This document shows positions 41,416-52,759 of a DNA stretch of 64,000 nt, piece after piece. The notes beneath the pieces were generated by a model. It was not told the DNA's origin and made no database searches. It saw nothing but the letters and a program-made list of their open reading frames with translations. Location: assembly GCF_038502225.1 (NCBI RefSeq), contig NC_091312.1:35471126-35535125 (forward strand), in the 5' to 3' direction. How positions within the stretch are numbered: position 1 is the first letter of the stretch; each line of letters begins with the position of its first letter. A program made the translations under genes and the position numbers. This stretch comes from Cherax quadricarinatus. Taxonomy: Eukaryota; Arthropoda; Malacostraca; Decapoda; Parastacidae.

Positions 41416-43214
41416 CCACAGCAAGTCCCAATATGACTCAGTTTTTAGCAAGCCGCTAACCAGACTGAGAGTCGAAGACCAAAATGAATTTTTTATGAGA
41501 GAGCCACAAAATTTGACTAACACAAGCCTATCCAATGTTATCCTGACGCCAAATGACTTCGAACAGGCGATAAATGACATGCCCATGCACTCTGCCCCAG
41601 GGCCAGACTCATGGAACTCTGTGTTCATCAAGAACTGCAAGAAGCCCCTATCACGAGCCTTTTCCATCCTATGGAGAGGGAGCATGGACACGGGGGTCGT
41701 CCCTCAGTTACTAAAAACAACAGACATAGCCCCACTCCACAAAGGGGGCAGTAAAGCAACAGCAAAGAACTACAGACCAATAGCACTAACATCCCATATC
41801 ATAAAAATCTTTGAAAGGGTCCTAAGAAGCAAGATCACCACCCATCTAGAAACCCATCAGTTACACAACCCAGGGCAACATGGGTTTAGAACAGGTCGCT
41901 CCTGTCTGTCTCAACTACTGGATCACTACGACAAGGTCCTAAATGCACTAGAAGACAAAAAGAATGCAGATGTAATATATACAGACTTTGCAAAAGCCTT
42001 CGACAAGTGTGACCATGGCGTAATAGCGCACAAAATGCGCGCTAAAGGAATAACAGGAAAAGTCGGTCGATGGATCTATAATTTCCTCACTAACAGAACA
42101 CAGAGAGTAGTCGTCAACAGAGTAAAGTCCGAGGCAGCTACGGTGAAAAGCTCTGTCCCACAAGGCACAGTACTAGCTCCCATCTTGTTCCTCATCCTCA
42201 TATCCGACATAGACAAGGATGTCAGCCACAGCACCGTGTCTTCCTTTGCAGATGACACCCGAATCTGCATGACAGTGTCTTCCATTGCAGACACTGAAAG
42301 GCTCCAGGCGGACATCAACCAAATCTTTCAGTGGGCTGCAGAAAACAATATGAAGTTCAACGATGAGAAATTTCAATTACTCAGATATGGTAAACATGAG
42401 GAAATTAAATCTTCATCAGAGTACAAAACAAATTCTGGCCACAAAATAGAGCGAAACACCAACGTCAAAGACCTAGGAGTGATTATGTCGGAGGATCTCA
42501 CCTTCAAGGACCATAACATTGTATCAATCGCATCTGCTAGAAAAATGACAGGATGGATAATGAGAACCTTCAAAACTAGGGAGGCCAAGCCCATGATGAC
42601 ACTCTTCAGGTCACTTGTTCTATCTAGGCTGGAATATTGCTGCACTCTAACAGCACCTTTCAAGGCAGGTGAAATTGCCGACCTAGAAAATGTACAGAGA
42701 ACTTTCACGGCGCGCATAACGGAGATAAAACACCTCAATTACTGGGAGCGCTTGAGGTTTCTAAACCTGTATTCCCTGGAACGCAGGAGGGAGAGATACA
42801 TGATTATATACACCTGGAAAATCCTAGAGGGACTAGTACCAAACTTGCACACGAAAATCACTCACTACGAAAGCAAAAGACTTGGCAGACGATGCACCAT
42901 CCCCCCAATGAAAAGCAGGGGTGTCACTAGCACGTTAAGAGACCATACAATAAGTGTCAGGGGCCCGAGACTGTTCAACTGCCTCCCAGCACACATAAGG
43001 GGGATTACCAACAGACCCCTGGCAGTCTTCAAGCTGGCACTGGACAAGCAACTAAAGTCAGTTCCTGATCAGCCGGGCTGTGGCTCGTACGTTGGTTTGC
43101 GTGCAGCCAGCAGCAACAGCCTGGTTGATCAGGCGCTGATCCACCAGGAGGCCTGGTCACAGACCGGGCCGCGGGGGCGTTGACCCCCGAAACTCTCTCC
43201 AGGTAAACTCCAGG
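41416..43214 (+). pseudogene. LINE-B copy B2, 5'-truncated with open RT frame
   Basis: It begins in the RT linker (KSQYDSVFSKPLTRLR) and continues without a stop through RT (..FAKAFDKCDHG.., SSFADDTRICM near 42245) to the LINE-B C-terminus at 43183. The 3' end repeats 'ccaggtaaactccaggta'. Because B1 is in frame upstream, one 724-codon ORF (41009-43183) contains two partial RT domains; this is a fusion by insertion, not a real protein. The endonuclease is missing. Confidence 0.85.
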
Positions 43215-43286
43215 TAAACAGCACCATATCATCCTTTGCAGACGATACTAGGATCTGCATGAGGCTGTCGTCTATTGAGGACACGG

Positions 43287-43590
43287 TTAAGATAAGATAA
43301 GATAAGATAAGATAAGATTTCGTTCGGATTTTTAACCCCGGAGGGTTAGCCACCCAGGATAACCCAAGAAAGTCAGTGCGTCATCGAGGACTGTCTAACT
43401 TATTTCCATTGGGGTCCTTAATCTTGTCCCCCAGGATGCGACCCACACCAGTCGACTAACACCCAGGTACCTATTTGCTGCTAGGTGAACAGGACAATAG
43501 GTGTAAGGAAACGTGTCGGAATTTTCACCCGCCGGGAATCGAACCCGGGCCCTCCGTGTGTGAAGCGGGAGTTTTAGCCACCAGACCAGA
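43287..43590 (-). repeat. tRNA-headed SINE, complete
   Basis: On the minus strand the tRNA-like head (about 43588-43520) has an A-box-like GTGGCTAAAACTCC and a B box GGTTCGATTCC. The core 'gtgttagtcgactggtgtgg' and a body with 'aagttagacagtcctcgatg' follow. The tail is (TTATC)n at 43288-43317. It interrupts LINE-B1 after the FADD motif. Confidence 0.85.
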
Positions 43591-44086
43591 TATAAACAAA
43601 GTTTTCCAGTGAGCAACGGAAAACAATATGATGTTCAGTGAGGACAAATTCCAACTACTTCGTTATGGAAAACTGGAGGAGATAACTAGAACAGAGTATA
43701 CTACAAACTCTGACCATACAATAGAGCGGAAAAAATAATGTAAGGGACCTGGGAGTAGTAATGTCTGAGGATCTCACTTTCAAGGATCACAACAGTGCCA
43801 CGATCACAAGTGCAAAGAAAATGATAGGATGGATAATGAGAACGTTCAAAACGAGAGATGCCAAGCCAATGATGATTCTTTTCAAATCACTTGTTCTCTC
43901 TTGGCTGGAATACTGTTGTACATTAACATCTCCGTTCAAAGCAGGTGAAATTGCAGATCTAGAGAGTGTGCAGAGAACTTTTACTGCACATATAAGTTCT
44001 ATCAAGCACCTGAACTACTGGGAACGCTTGGAAGCACTTGACTTGTACTCGTTGGAACGCAGGAGAGAGAGATATATCATAATCGA
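43591..44086 (+). pseudogene. LINE-B1 continued (post-RT region)
   Basis: It shows ATENNMMFSEDKFQLLRYGK, a frameshift near 43735, then MSEDLTFKDHNS.. and LEYCCTLTSPFKAGEIADLE. It is cut at 44086 by LINE-C; 'ataatc' on both sides may be the target duplication. Confidence 0.8.
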
Positions 44087-45962
44087 TCATGAAGTCACTT
44101 AAAAATAACTCGGGGAATCTGTCTCACGTCCCACCATTATTGTACAAGCGAGCGGCCCATGTCCTTTCGCATGCTATTACATTACTTTTTAACAAGTCAC
44201 TAGAAACTAGCACTTTCCCGACACTACTCAAGACCGCAAGGGTTACACCAATACATAAAGGTGGTGACCCTACAGACGTAAACAACTATAGGCCAATATC
44301 AAACTTACCATTGCTATCCAAAATCTTCGAGAAACTCGTGCACAGGAGACTATATTCATTTATAACGTCACAAAACATACTTAACCCCTGCCAATTTGGA
44401 TTCAGGAAAAATAAAAGCACTAATGATGCAATTATAAAAATGCTAGACCTGCTTTACACAGCATTGGAAAATAAGGAATATCCGCTAGGAATTTTTATTG
44501 ACCTGAGAAAAGCGTTTGACACAGCAGACCACGGCATCCTACTCCACAAACTTGACCACTATGGTATAAGAGGCCATGCGCTTGTATATTTTAAATCCTA
44601 CCTTTCTAATAGGTATCAGTATGTCACCATTAAAAACACAGCCTCATCAATACGGCCACTTGATACTGGAGTTCCGCAGGGAAGTGTCCTTGGACCCCTG
44701 CTCTTCCTCATTTACATCAATGATCTTCCAAACATATCCCAACACCTGACGACACGACGTATGTCATCTCCCACCCTAATCTTGCCACCCTCAACACCAT
44801 TGTTAACGAGGAGCTGCTCAAAATATCGACTTGGATGACAGCCAATAAACTTACACTTAACACTGGCAAAACCTACTATATTATGTTTGGTAGCAGAGCA
44901 GGTGTTGCGCAACTTAACATTAAGATCGACAACACTCTAATTGCCAGACATAATGAGGGCAAATTCCTTGGCCTATACCTCGACAACAACCTAAATTTCA
45001 GCACCCATATCCAACACATAACAAAAAAGTATCCAAAACGGTGGGGATCCTCTCCAAGATACGATACTACGTGCCGCAAACTGCCCTTCTCACACTATAC
45101 CATTCACTTATATATCCATACCTCACCTATGCTATCTGTGCTTGGGGTTCAACTGCAGCAACACACCTAAATCCAATAATAACCCAACAAAAAGCCGCAG
45201 TAAGAATAATCACTAAATCCCATCCCTGGCAACACCCCCTCCCCCCACTCTTCATAGATCTAAACTTACTCCCTGTTCAGAACATCCACACTTACTACTG
45301 TGCAATCTATATCTACAGGACCTTAAATTCCAATATTAACCTTGACCTAAAACGCTTTCTTGATAGTTGTGACAGGATCCACAGACATAACACCAGGCAC
45401 AAACATCTCTATGACATTCCCCGTGTTCGATTAAACCTTTACAAAAATTCAATGTATTTCAAAGGACCTAAAATCTGGAACACCCTACCTGAAAACTCTA
45501 GAACTGCAGACACATTCATCACTTTCAAAACTACAGTTAGAAAACATCTTATCTCCCTGATCCACCCCGACAACTAACTACATGATAACCACCTGGTGGT
45601 TCACAATTACACTCACTCACCCACTGACTATAAACCCAGAAGTACTAATCTTAATCTTAAAATAATAAATCCTAACTAGTCATAAGTTTGCCTATGATAC
45701 TCCAATATAGACACCTTGTATTGTGCCAAAACAAAAGCATTCACATTGCTAAACTCACAAATTATGATGCAGTCACTTAGCCTTAATACCATAATCTGTA
45801 AGGATTTAATGTTAAGAATTAATCTAAGTCTACTCGAAATGCCTAGCCATGCTAGGTGTCCTAGTGGCCCCCTCTGTAATTAGTATTTTATAAACCACAC
45901 AATACCCAAAACCTGTAAACCCCACATTGTAACCCTTATAGAGAATAAACTTGAATTGAATT
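44087..45962 (+). pseudogene. LINE-C copy, 5'-truncated, near-complete RT
   Basis: RT starts at MKSLKNNSGNLSHV and runs through NNYRPISNLPLLSKIFEKLV, DLRKAFDTADHG and [21 protein letters not shown] deletion near 44750 removes the Phe-Ala of FADD and shifts frame. Two later frames (44835 and 45041) give the C-terminus to 45577. The 3' UTR ends 'aacttgaattgaattgaat', a short tandem tail. Confidence 0.85.
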
Positions 45963-45986
45963 GAATAATCTACACTTGGAAAATCC

Positions 45987-46281
45987 TAGAAGGAATCTCA
46001 GTAGTAGTAACCAGTTACCAGTAACCACTGTGCCAGTTGACTCACGACCAACCGTCTCTGCCTGAGTCACTGTCTATTCATATTGTGCTGACCTGGCACT
46101 ATTCAAAGACCCCCTCACATATGGGTACTGTGGGTGGCCAGTCAGTCAGTTGTACAAGAGAGAGCAGAGAGACTAGGTTACGGCTGTAAGGGCGCTACTC
46201 ATCTTGTCTGTAATTATACGTACTACCAGCCTACGTGAGTATTTCTTTACCTAATCCACGTGTCGAACTCCCACATGATAG
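45987..46281. repeat. Repeat R (about 290 bp), copy 1
   Basis: It interrupts LINE-B1 between 'ctagaagg' and 'ggtcccgaatct', with AGGAAT at both borders. It starts 'ctcagtagtagtaaccagtt', as does the reverse complement of 53886-54167, and both end near 'tcgaa..ccca'. It has no ORF. It could be a short LTR or other short element; I cannot classify it. Confidence 0.5.
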
Positions 46282-46650
46282 GAATGGTCCCGAATCTGCA
46301 CACAGAAATCACTCCCTACGAAAGTAAAAGACTGGACAGGTGATGCAAAATACCCCCAATTAAAAGTAGGGGCGCCAATGGTACACTAAGAGAAAACACC
46401 ATAAGTGTCTGGGGCCAAAGACTGTTCAACAGCATCCCACCAAGCATAAGGGGAATTACCAATAAACCCCTGGCTGCCTTCAAGAGCTGGACAGATACCT
46501 AAAGTCAGTGCCGGATCAGCCGGGCTGTGGTTCGTACGTTGGACTGCGTGCGGCCAGCAGTAACAGCCTGGTTGATCAGGCCCTGATCCACCGGGAGGCC
46601 TGGTCGTGGACGGGGCCGCGGGGTCGTTGATCCCCGGAATAACCTCCAGG
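46282..46650 (+). pseudogene. LINE-B1 3' end
   Basis: It continues the LINE-B C-terminus (NLHTEITPYESKRL, then frameshifts) and the 3' end 'ataacctccaggta'. LINE-D1 resumes immediately after. Total B1 span with its guests is about 10.6 kb. Confidence 0.75.
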
Positions 46651-46830
46651 TAGTGGAGGCAGGAACCATACATAGCTTTAAGAGGAGGTACGACAAAGCT
46701 CAGGGAGCAGAGAGAGAGGACCTAGCAGCAATCAGTGAAGAGGCGGGGCCTGGAGCTGAGTCTCGACCCCTGCAACCACAATTAGGTGAGTACAATTAGG
46801 TGAGTACACACAAATAGGTGAGTACAAGCA
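46650..46830 (+). pseudogene. LINE-D copy D1, 3' end and tail
   Basis: This is the end of the LINE-D C-terminus and 3' UTR ('gaggcggggcctggagctga', 'cgacccctgcaaccacaa'). A tail of three 'aaNtaggtgagtac' units precedes (AC)n. The tandem tail unit is a CR1-like trait. Confidence 0.8.
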
Positions 46831-46910
46831 CACACGAGTATACATACACACACACACGAGTACAAGCACACGCATATATGAGTACACAAATACGCACGCA
46901 AACACACACA

Positions 46911-46912
<2 letters not shown>

Positions 46913-47004
<92 letters not shown>
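46913..47004. repeat. (AC)n microsatellite
   Basis: 92 bp of pure CA, preceded by degenerate CA/CG-rich sequence from 46830. It lies between the tail of LINE-D1 and the start of LINE-D2. Confidence 0.95.
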
Positions 47005-47009
<5 letters not shown>

Positions 47010-47027
47010 ACACAGATACATACGTAG

Positions 47028-47351
47028 AATTGATAAGGTGGACAGAGACAGGATGTTCCAGAGAAGGGACACAGAAACAAGGGGTCACAATTGGAAGCTG
47101 AAGACTCAGACGAGTCACAGGGATGTTAGGAAGTATTTCTTCAGTCATAGAGTCGTCAGGAAGTGGAATAGCCTAGCAAGTGATGTAGTGGAGGCAGGAA
47201 CCATACATAGCTTTAAGACGAGGTATGACAAAGCTCAGTAAGCAGAGAGAGAGAGGACCCAGTAGCGATCAGTGAAGAGACGGGGACAGGAGCTGAGACT
47301 CGACCCCTGCAACCACAAGTAGGTGAGTATACACACACACACACACACACA
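47028..47351 (+). pseudogene. LINE-D copy D2, about 300 bp
   Basis: A severely 5'-truncated copy: the last 60 codons (DKVDRDRMFQRRDTETRGHN..) and the 3' UTR, ending 'gtaggtgagtat' then (AC)n to 47351. It begins next to the CA-rich tract left by D1. Confidence 0.85.
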
Positions 47352-49113
47352 GACTGAGGAAGGGTGATGGGGAATTCACAAGCAACGACCGAGAGGTATG
47401 TCAGGAGCTCAACACGAGATTTAAAGAAGTATTTACAGTGGAAACCAGTAGGACTCCAGGAAATCAGAACAGGGGGGTACACCAGCAAGTGCTGGATGAG
47501 GTACATATAACCAAGGAGGAAGTGAAGAAGCTGCTATGCGAACTTGACACCTCAAAGGCGGTGGGACCAGACAACATCTCTCCGTGGGTCCTTAAAGAGG
47601 GAGCAGAGATATTGTGTGTGCCATTAACAAAGATCTTCAACACATCATTTGAAACTGGGCAACTCCCTGAGGTATGGAAGATGGCAAATGTAGTCCCAAT
47701 TTTTAAAAAGGGAGACAGACATGAGGCACTAAACTACAGACCTGTATCACTAACGTGTATAGTATGCAAGGTCATGGAGAAGATCATCAGGAGGAGAGTG
47801 GTGGAGCACCTGGAAAGAAACAAGTGTATAATTGACAACCAGCATGGTTTCAGGGAAGGAAAATCCTGTGTCACAAACCTACTAGAGTTTTATGACAAGG
47901 TGACAGAAGTAAGACAAGAGAGAGAGGGGTGGATCGACTGCATTTTTTTGGACTGCAAAAAGGCCTTCGACACAGTTCCTCACAAGAGGTTACTGAAAAA
48001 GCTAGAAGATCAGGCACACATAACAGGAAAGGCACTGCAATGGATCAGAGAATACCTGACAGGGAGGCAACAACGAGTCATGGTACGTGACGAGGTGTCA
48101 GAGTGGGCGCTTGTGACAAGCGGGGTTCCACAGGGGTCAGTCCTAGGACCTGTGCTGTTCTTGGTATATGTGAACGACATAACGGAAGGGATAGACTCAG
48201 AAGTGTCCTTGTTTGCAGATGATGTGAAGTTAATGAGAAGAATCAAATCGGATGAGGATCAGGCAGGACTACAAAGAGACCTGGACAGGCTGCAAGCCTG
48301 GTCCAGCAACTGGCTCCTTGAGTTTAACCCTGCCAAATGCAAAGTCATGAAGATTGGGGAAGGGCAAAGAAGACCGCAGACACAATATAGTTTAGATGGC
48401 CAAAGACTGCAAACCTCACTCAAGGAAAAAGATCTGGGGGTGAGTATAACACCGAGCATATCTCCTGAGGCACACATAAATCAGATAACTGCTGCAGCAT
48501 ACGGGCGCCTGGCAAACCTACGGATAGCGTTCCGATACCTCAGTAAGGAGTCGTTCAAGACCCTGTATACCATTTACGTCAGGCCCATACTGGAGTATGC
48601 AGCACCAGTTTGGAATCCACACCTAGTCAAGCACGTCAAGAAATTAGAGAAAGTGCAAAGGTTTGCAACAAGACTAGTCCCAGAGATACGGGGATTGTCC
48701 TACGAAGAAAGGTTGAGGGAAATCGGCCTGACGACACTGGAGGCCAGGAGGGTCAGGGGAGACATGATAACGACATATAAAATACTGCGCGGAATAGACA
48801 AGGTGGACAAAGACAGGATGTTCCAGAGATGGGACACAGACACAAGAGGTCACAATTGGAAGTTGAAGACTCAGATGAATCGAAGGGATGTTAGGAAGTA
48901 TTTCTTCAGTCATAGAGTAGTCAAGTCATGGAATAGTCTAGAAAGTGAAGTAGTGGAGGCGGGAACCATACATAGTTTTAAGGCGAGGTATGATAAAGCT
49001 CATGTAGCAGGGAGAGAGAGGACCTAGTAGCAATCAGTGAAGAGGCGGGGCCAGGAGCTATGACTCGACCCCTGCAACCACAAATAGGTGAGTACACACA
49101 CACACACACACAC
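47352..49113 (+). mobile_element. LINE-D copy D3, 5'-truncated
   Basis: It begins directly after (CA)n and ends in 'aaataggtgagtac' plus (AC)n (49094-49114). It carries the RT half of ORF2. Confidence 0.88.
47354..49027 (+). CDS. LINE-D reverse transcriptase (5'-partial, otherwise intact)
   Basis: In-frame from the first base of the copy to the stop at 49025-49027. It lacks only the endonuclease and linker. RT motifs in order: DNISPWVLKEG, ALNYRPVSLTCIVCKVMEKI, HGFREGKSCVTNLLEF, FLDCKKAFDTVPHKRLL, SGVPQGSVLGPVLFLVYVND and the catalytic LFADDVKLM (about 48205-48235). The C-terminal region (KTLYTIYVRPILEYAAPVWN, RFATRLVPEI) is conserved across LINE-D copies. These motifs fit the CR1/L2/Jockey group. 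With no promoter and no endonuclease it is probably silent. Confidence 0.85.
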   Translation: MRKGDGEFTSNDREVCQELNTRFKEVFTVETSRTPGNQNRGVHQQVLDEVHITKEEVKKLLCELDTSKAVGPDNISPWVLKEGAEILCVPLTKIFNTSFETGQLPEVWKMANVVPIFKKGDRHEALNYRPVSLTCIVCKVMEKIIRRRVVEHLERNKCIIDNQHGFREGKSCVTNLLEFYDKVTEVRQEREGWIDCIFLDCKKAFDTVPHKRLLKKLEDQAHITGKALQWIREYLTGRQQRVMVRDEVSEWALVTSGVPQGSVLGPVLFLVYVNDITEGIDSEVSLFADDVKLMRRIKSDEDQAGLQRDLDRLQAWSSNWLLEFNPAKCKVMKIGEGQRRPQTQYSLDGQRLQTSLKEKDLGVSITPSISPEAHINQITAAAYGRLANLRIAFRYLSKESFKTLYTIYVRPILEYAAPVWNPHLVKHVKKLEKVQRFATRLVPEIRGLSYEERLREIGLTTLEARRVRGDMITTYKILRGIDKVDKDRMFQRWDTDTRGHNWKLKTQMNRRDVRKYFFSHRVVKSWNSLESEVVEAGTIHSFKARYDKAHVAGRERT

Positions 49114-49311
49114 ACGTGGTGATGCTTTATTTACAGGGAGCAAAGTCAGGGTATTTTTCCAGAATGGTCTGTAATATACCACTGTGGATAAAATACTTAG
49201 ACATATCTTGAACATTTCTGAGTGAGTTGTCTCTAAATTCATTAATTTTATCGCACTCCAATACATAATGACGCAAAGTTTATATTTCGTTTGGTCTACA
49301 TCTGGTGGTGG
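49113..49311 (-). pseudogene. LINE-F C-terminal fragment
   Basis: The minus strand reads RHYVLECDKINEFRD and DMSKYFIHSGIL.., parallel to the LINE-F end at 57790-57920 (EHYVLNCPLIEEYRD, DMSRYLINENKIP). The zinc-knuckle Cys/His cluster is only partly kept. Confidence 0.65.
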
Positions 49312-49391
49312 TGAAGCCGATGATGAGTCATTTCAAATCGCTTGGTCTCTCTAAGCTGGAGTACTGCTGTACACTAACGGCTCCTTTCAAG
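49312..49391 (+). pseudogene. LINE-B copy B4, left piece
   Basis: It matches the '..FKSLVLSRLEYCCTLTAPFK' region of LINE-B. It breaks at TCAAG (49387-49391), where repeat E is inserted. It resumes at 50008 and again at 52144. Confidence 0.7.
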
Positions 49392-49930
49392 TTTTTAGTT
49401 TAATATGTTTATTATGCACCCCATACCCATCCTGTGGGCGGTAGTCAAAAGATTACAGAGGTACATAATGGGTCCAGGGACTGGGCCTCAAAGTTTTGAT
49501 AGCTGAGCAAGTTACAGAGGTAATGAATTCACAATTTACAAAGGTAATGAACTCACAATTTACAAAGGTAATGAACTCCAGGTAGGTCTAGTCACAATCA
49601 TGACAAGTTACAAAGGTATTTACAGAGTACAGATGTACACAATGGGTCAGGGACCGGGCTCCAAAGTTTTGATGGCTGAACTAGGTACAAGGTAATGAAC
49701 TCACAAGTTACAAAGGTAATGAACTCACAAGTTACAAAGGTAATGAATACTGTAAGAATGGTTACTTACGTTTATACATGGCTGCAATCATGAACAAATT
49801 TTAGAGTATGTAATGAGCAATTCACACTTCCACACCCGGTCACAACTGTAGTGAGTTATTGGTGCAAATGTTGATTGCTGAGTCTCTCTCTCTCACACAC
49901 ACACATACAAATTCATACACACACACACAT

Positions 49931-50007
<77 letters not shown>
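49392..50007 (-). repeat. Repeat E (copy 2) with (AC)n
   Basis: Flanked by TCAAG on both sides (49387-49391 and 50008-50012), so this copy shows the boundaries of repeat E including its CA tract. On the minus strand it runs from (TG)n to 'tgcataataaacatattaaa', which has an AATAAA signal. Internal 'ttacaaaggtaatgaactc' sub-repeats occur four to five times. Confidence 0.75.
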
Positions 50008-50008
<1 letters not shown>

Positions 50009-50070
50009 CAAGGCAGGCGAAATTGCAGACCTGGAGAATATGCTAAGAACTTTCACTGCACGTACCTGGA

Positions 50071-52143
50071 GACCTGGAGTTTACCTGGAGAGAGTTCCGG
50101 GGGTCAACGCCCCCGCGGCCCGGTCTGTGACCAGGCCTCCTGGTGGATCAGAGCCTGATCAACCAGGCTGTTACTGCTGGCTGCATGCAAACCAACGTAC
50201 GAGCCACAGCCCGGCTGGTCTGGAACCGACTTTAGGTGCTTGTCCAGTGCCAGCTTGAAGACTGCCAGGGGTCTGTTGGTAATCCCCCTTATGTATGCTG
50301 GAAGGCAGTTGAACAGTCTCGGGCCCCTGACACTTATTGTATGGTCTCTTAACGTGCTAGTGACACCCCTGCTTTTCATTGGGGGGATGTTGCATCGTCT
50401 GCCAAGTCTTTTGCTTTCGTAGTGAGTGATTTTTGTGTGCAAGTTCGGTACTAGTCCCTCTAGGATTTTCCAGGTGTATATAATCATGTATCTCTCCCGC
50501 ATGCGTTCCAGAGAATACAGGTTCAGGAACCTCAAGCGCTCCCAGTAATTGAGGTGTTTTATCTCCGTTTTGCGCGCCGTGAAGGTTCTCTGTACATTTT
50601 CTAGGTCAGCAATTTCACCTGCCTTGAAAGGTGCTGTTAATGTGCAGCAATATTCCAGCCTAGATAGAACAAGTGACCTGAAGAGTGTCATCATGGGCTT
50701 GGCATCCCTAGTTTTGAAGGTTCTCATTATCCATCCTGTCATTTTTCTAGCAGATGCGATTGATACAATGTTATGGTCCTTGAAGGTGAGATCCTCCGAC
50801 ATGATCACTCCCAGGTCTTTGACGTTGGTGTTTCGCTCTATATGGCCAGAATTTGTTTTGTACTCTGATGAAGATTTAATTTCCTCGTGTTTACCTTATC
50901 TGAGTAATTGAAATTTTTCATCGTTGAACTTCATATTGTTTTCTGCAGCCCACTGAAAGATTTGGTTGATGTCCGCCTGGAGCCTTGCAGTGTCTGCAAT
51001 GGAAGACACTGTCATGCAGATTCGGGTGTCTTCTGCAAAGGAAGACACGGTGCTGTGGCTGACATCCTTGTCTATGTCAGATATGAGGATGAAGAACAAG
51101 ATGGGAGCGAGTACTGTGCCTTGTGGAACAAAGCTTTTCACCGTAGCTGCCTCGGACTTTACTCTATTGACTACTACTCTCTGTGTTCTGTTAGTGAGGA
51201 AATTATAGATCCATCGACCGACTTTTCCTGTTATTCCTTTAGCACGCATTTTGTGCGCTATTACGCCATGGTCACACTTGTCAAAGGCTTTTGCAAAGTC
51301 TGTATATACTACATCTGCATTCTTTTTGTCTTCTAGTGCATCTAGGACCTTGTCGTAGTGATCCAATAGTTGAGACAGACAGGAGCGACCTGTTCTAAAC
51401 CCATGTTGCCCTGGGTTGTGTAACTGATGGGTTTCTAGATGGGTGGTGATCATGCTTCTTAGGACCCTTTCAAAGATTTTTATGATATGGGATGTTAGTG
51501 CTATCGGTCTGTAGTTCTTTGCTGTTGCTTTACTGCCCCATTTGTGGAGTGGGGCTATGTCTGTTGTTTTTAGTAACTGTGGGACGACCCCCGTGCCCAT
51601 GCTCCCTCTCCATAGGATGGTAAAGGCTCGTGATAGGGCCTTCTTGCAGTTCTTGATGAACACGGAGTTCCATGAGTCTGGCCCTGGGGCAGAGTGCATG
51701 GGCATGTCATTTATCGCCTGTTCGAAGTCAGTTGGCGTCAGGATAACATCAGATAGGCTTGTGTTAACCAAATTTTGTGGCTCTCTCATAAAAAATTGAT
51801 TTTGATCTTCGACTCTCAGTCTGGTTAGCGGCTTGCTAAAAACTGAGTCATATTGGGACTTGAGTAGCTCACTCATTTCCTTGCTGTCATCTGTGTAGGA
51901 CCCATCTTGTTTAAGTAGGGGCCCAATACTGGACGTTGTTCTCGACTTTGATTTGGCATAGGAGAAGAAATACTTTGGGTTTCTTTCGATTTCATTTATG
52001 GCTTTTAGTTCTTCCCGCGATTCCTGACTCCTACAAGATTTCTTTAGCTTAAGTTCGATTCTTGCTATTTCTCTGACCAGTGTCTCCCTACGCATTTCAG
52101 ATATATTGACCTCTTTTAGCCGCTCTGTTATTCTTTTCCGTCG
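50071..52143 (-). pseudogene. LINE-B copy B3, minus strand, nearly intact RT
   Basis: From 52143 leftwards: Arg-rich linker, SQYDSVFSKPLTRLR, KNYRPIALTSHI, VVYTDFAKAFDKCDHG, QGTVLAPILFFILISD. The FADD motif has become FAEDTRI at about 51040, a catalytic-site change (Asp to Glu). There is one frameshift near 50880, then the C-terminus to 50104. It is inserted in LINE-B4 in the opposite direction. Confidence 0.85.
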
Positions 52144-52640
52144 CCGTATAAATACAATAAAGCACCTAAGTTACTAGGAACCGTTGAAGTCCCTTGACCT
52201 GTATTCCTCGTAATACAGGCGAGATACATCATAATATATGCTTGGAAAATCCAAGGACTAGTCCCAAATCTTCACCCGAAAATCACTCCCTATGAAAGCA
52301 TAAGACTCGGCAGCGGTACAGCATCCCACAATGAATAGCAGGGGTGCCATGAGTGCACTAAGAGACATCATAATAAGTGTCAGGGGCCGAAAACTATTTA
52401 ACTGCCACAGCATACATAAGTGGGACTACCAATAGACCCTTAGCTGTCTTCAATAGGGAGCTGGACAGGCGCCTGAAGTCAGCACCTGGCCAGCCGGACT
52501 GTGCACATTCATACATCGGTTTGCGTGCGGCCAGCAGTAAGAACCTAGTTGATATGGTCCTGAACAACCGCGAGGCCTGGTCATGGACTGGGCCACGGGG
52601 GCGTTGACCCCCAGAGCATCCTTCAGGTATACTCCAAGGA
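52144..52640 (+). pseudogene. LINE-B copy B4, right piece and 3' end
   Basis: It carries the decayed C-terminus (..LQDLVPNLHPKITPYES.. by frame-jumping, ..GLRAASSKNLVD..) and the 3' end 'cagagcatccttcaggtata'. Together with 49312-49391 and 50008-50070 it makes one truncated LINE-B copy. Confidence 0.65.
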
Positions 52641-52759
52641 TTGCCCTTCGAATGAAAGAGTGAAATATCTCCACTGCAAGAGTGACCATCAAACCTTTGG
52701 TATACAATTTTTTTTTATTATTTTTAACTATCTTTTACCGTCCTTTATTAGTACAGAAC

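Noticed and set aside
46732..47148. Cys/Val and His/Thr-rich ORFs across CA tracts (also 49859-50258, 60056-60542)
   Set aside because: They are translations of (AC)n repeats and LINE-D or repeat E tails.
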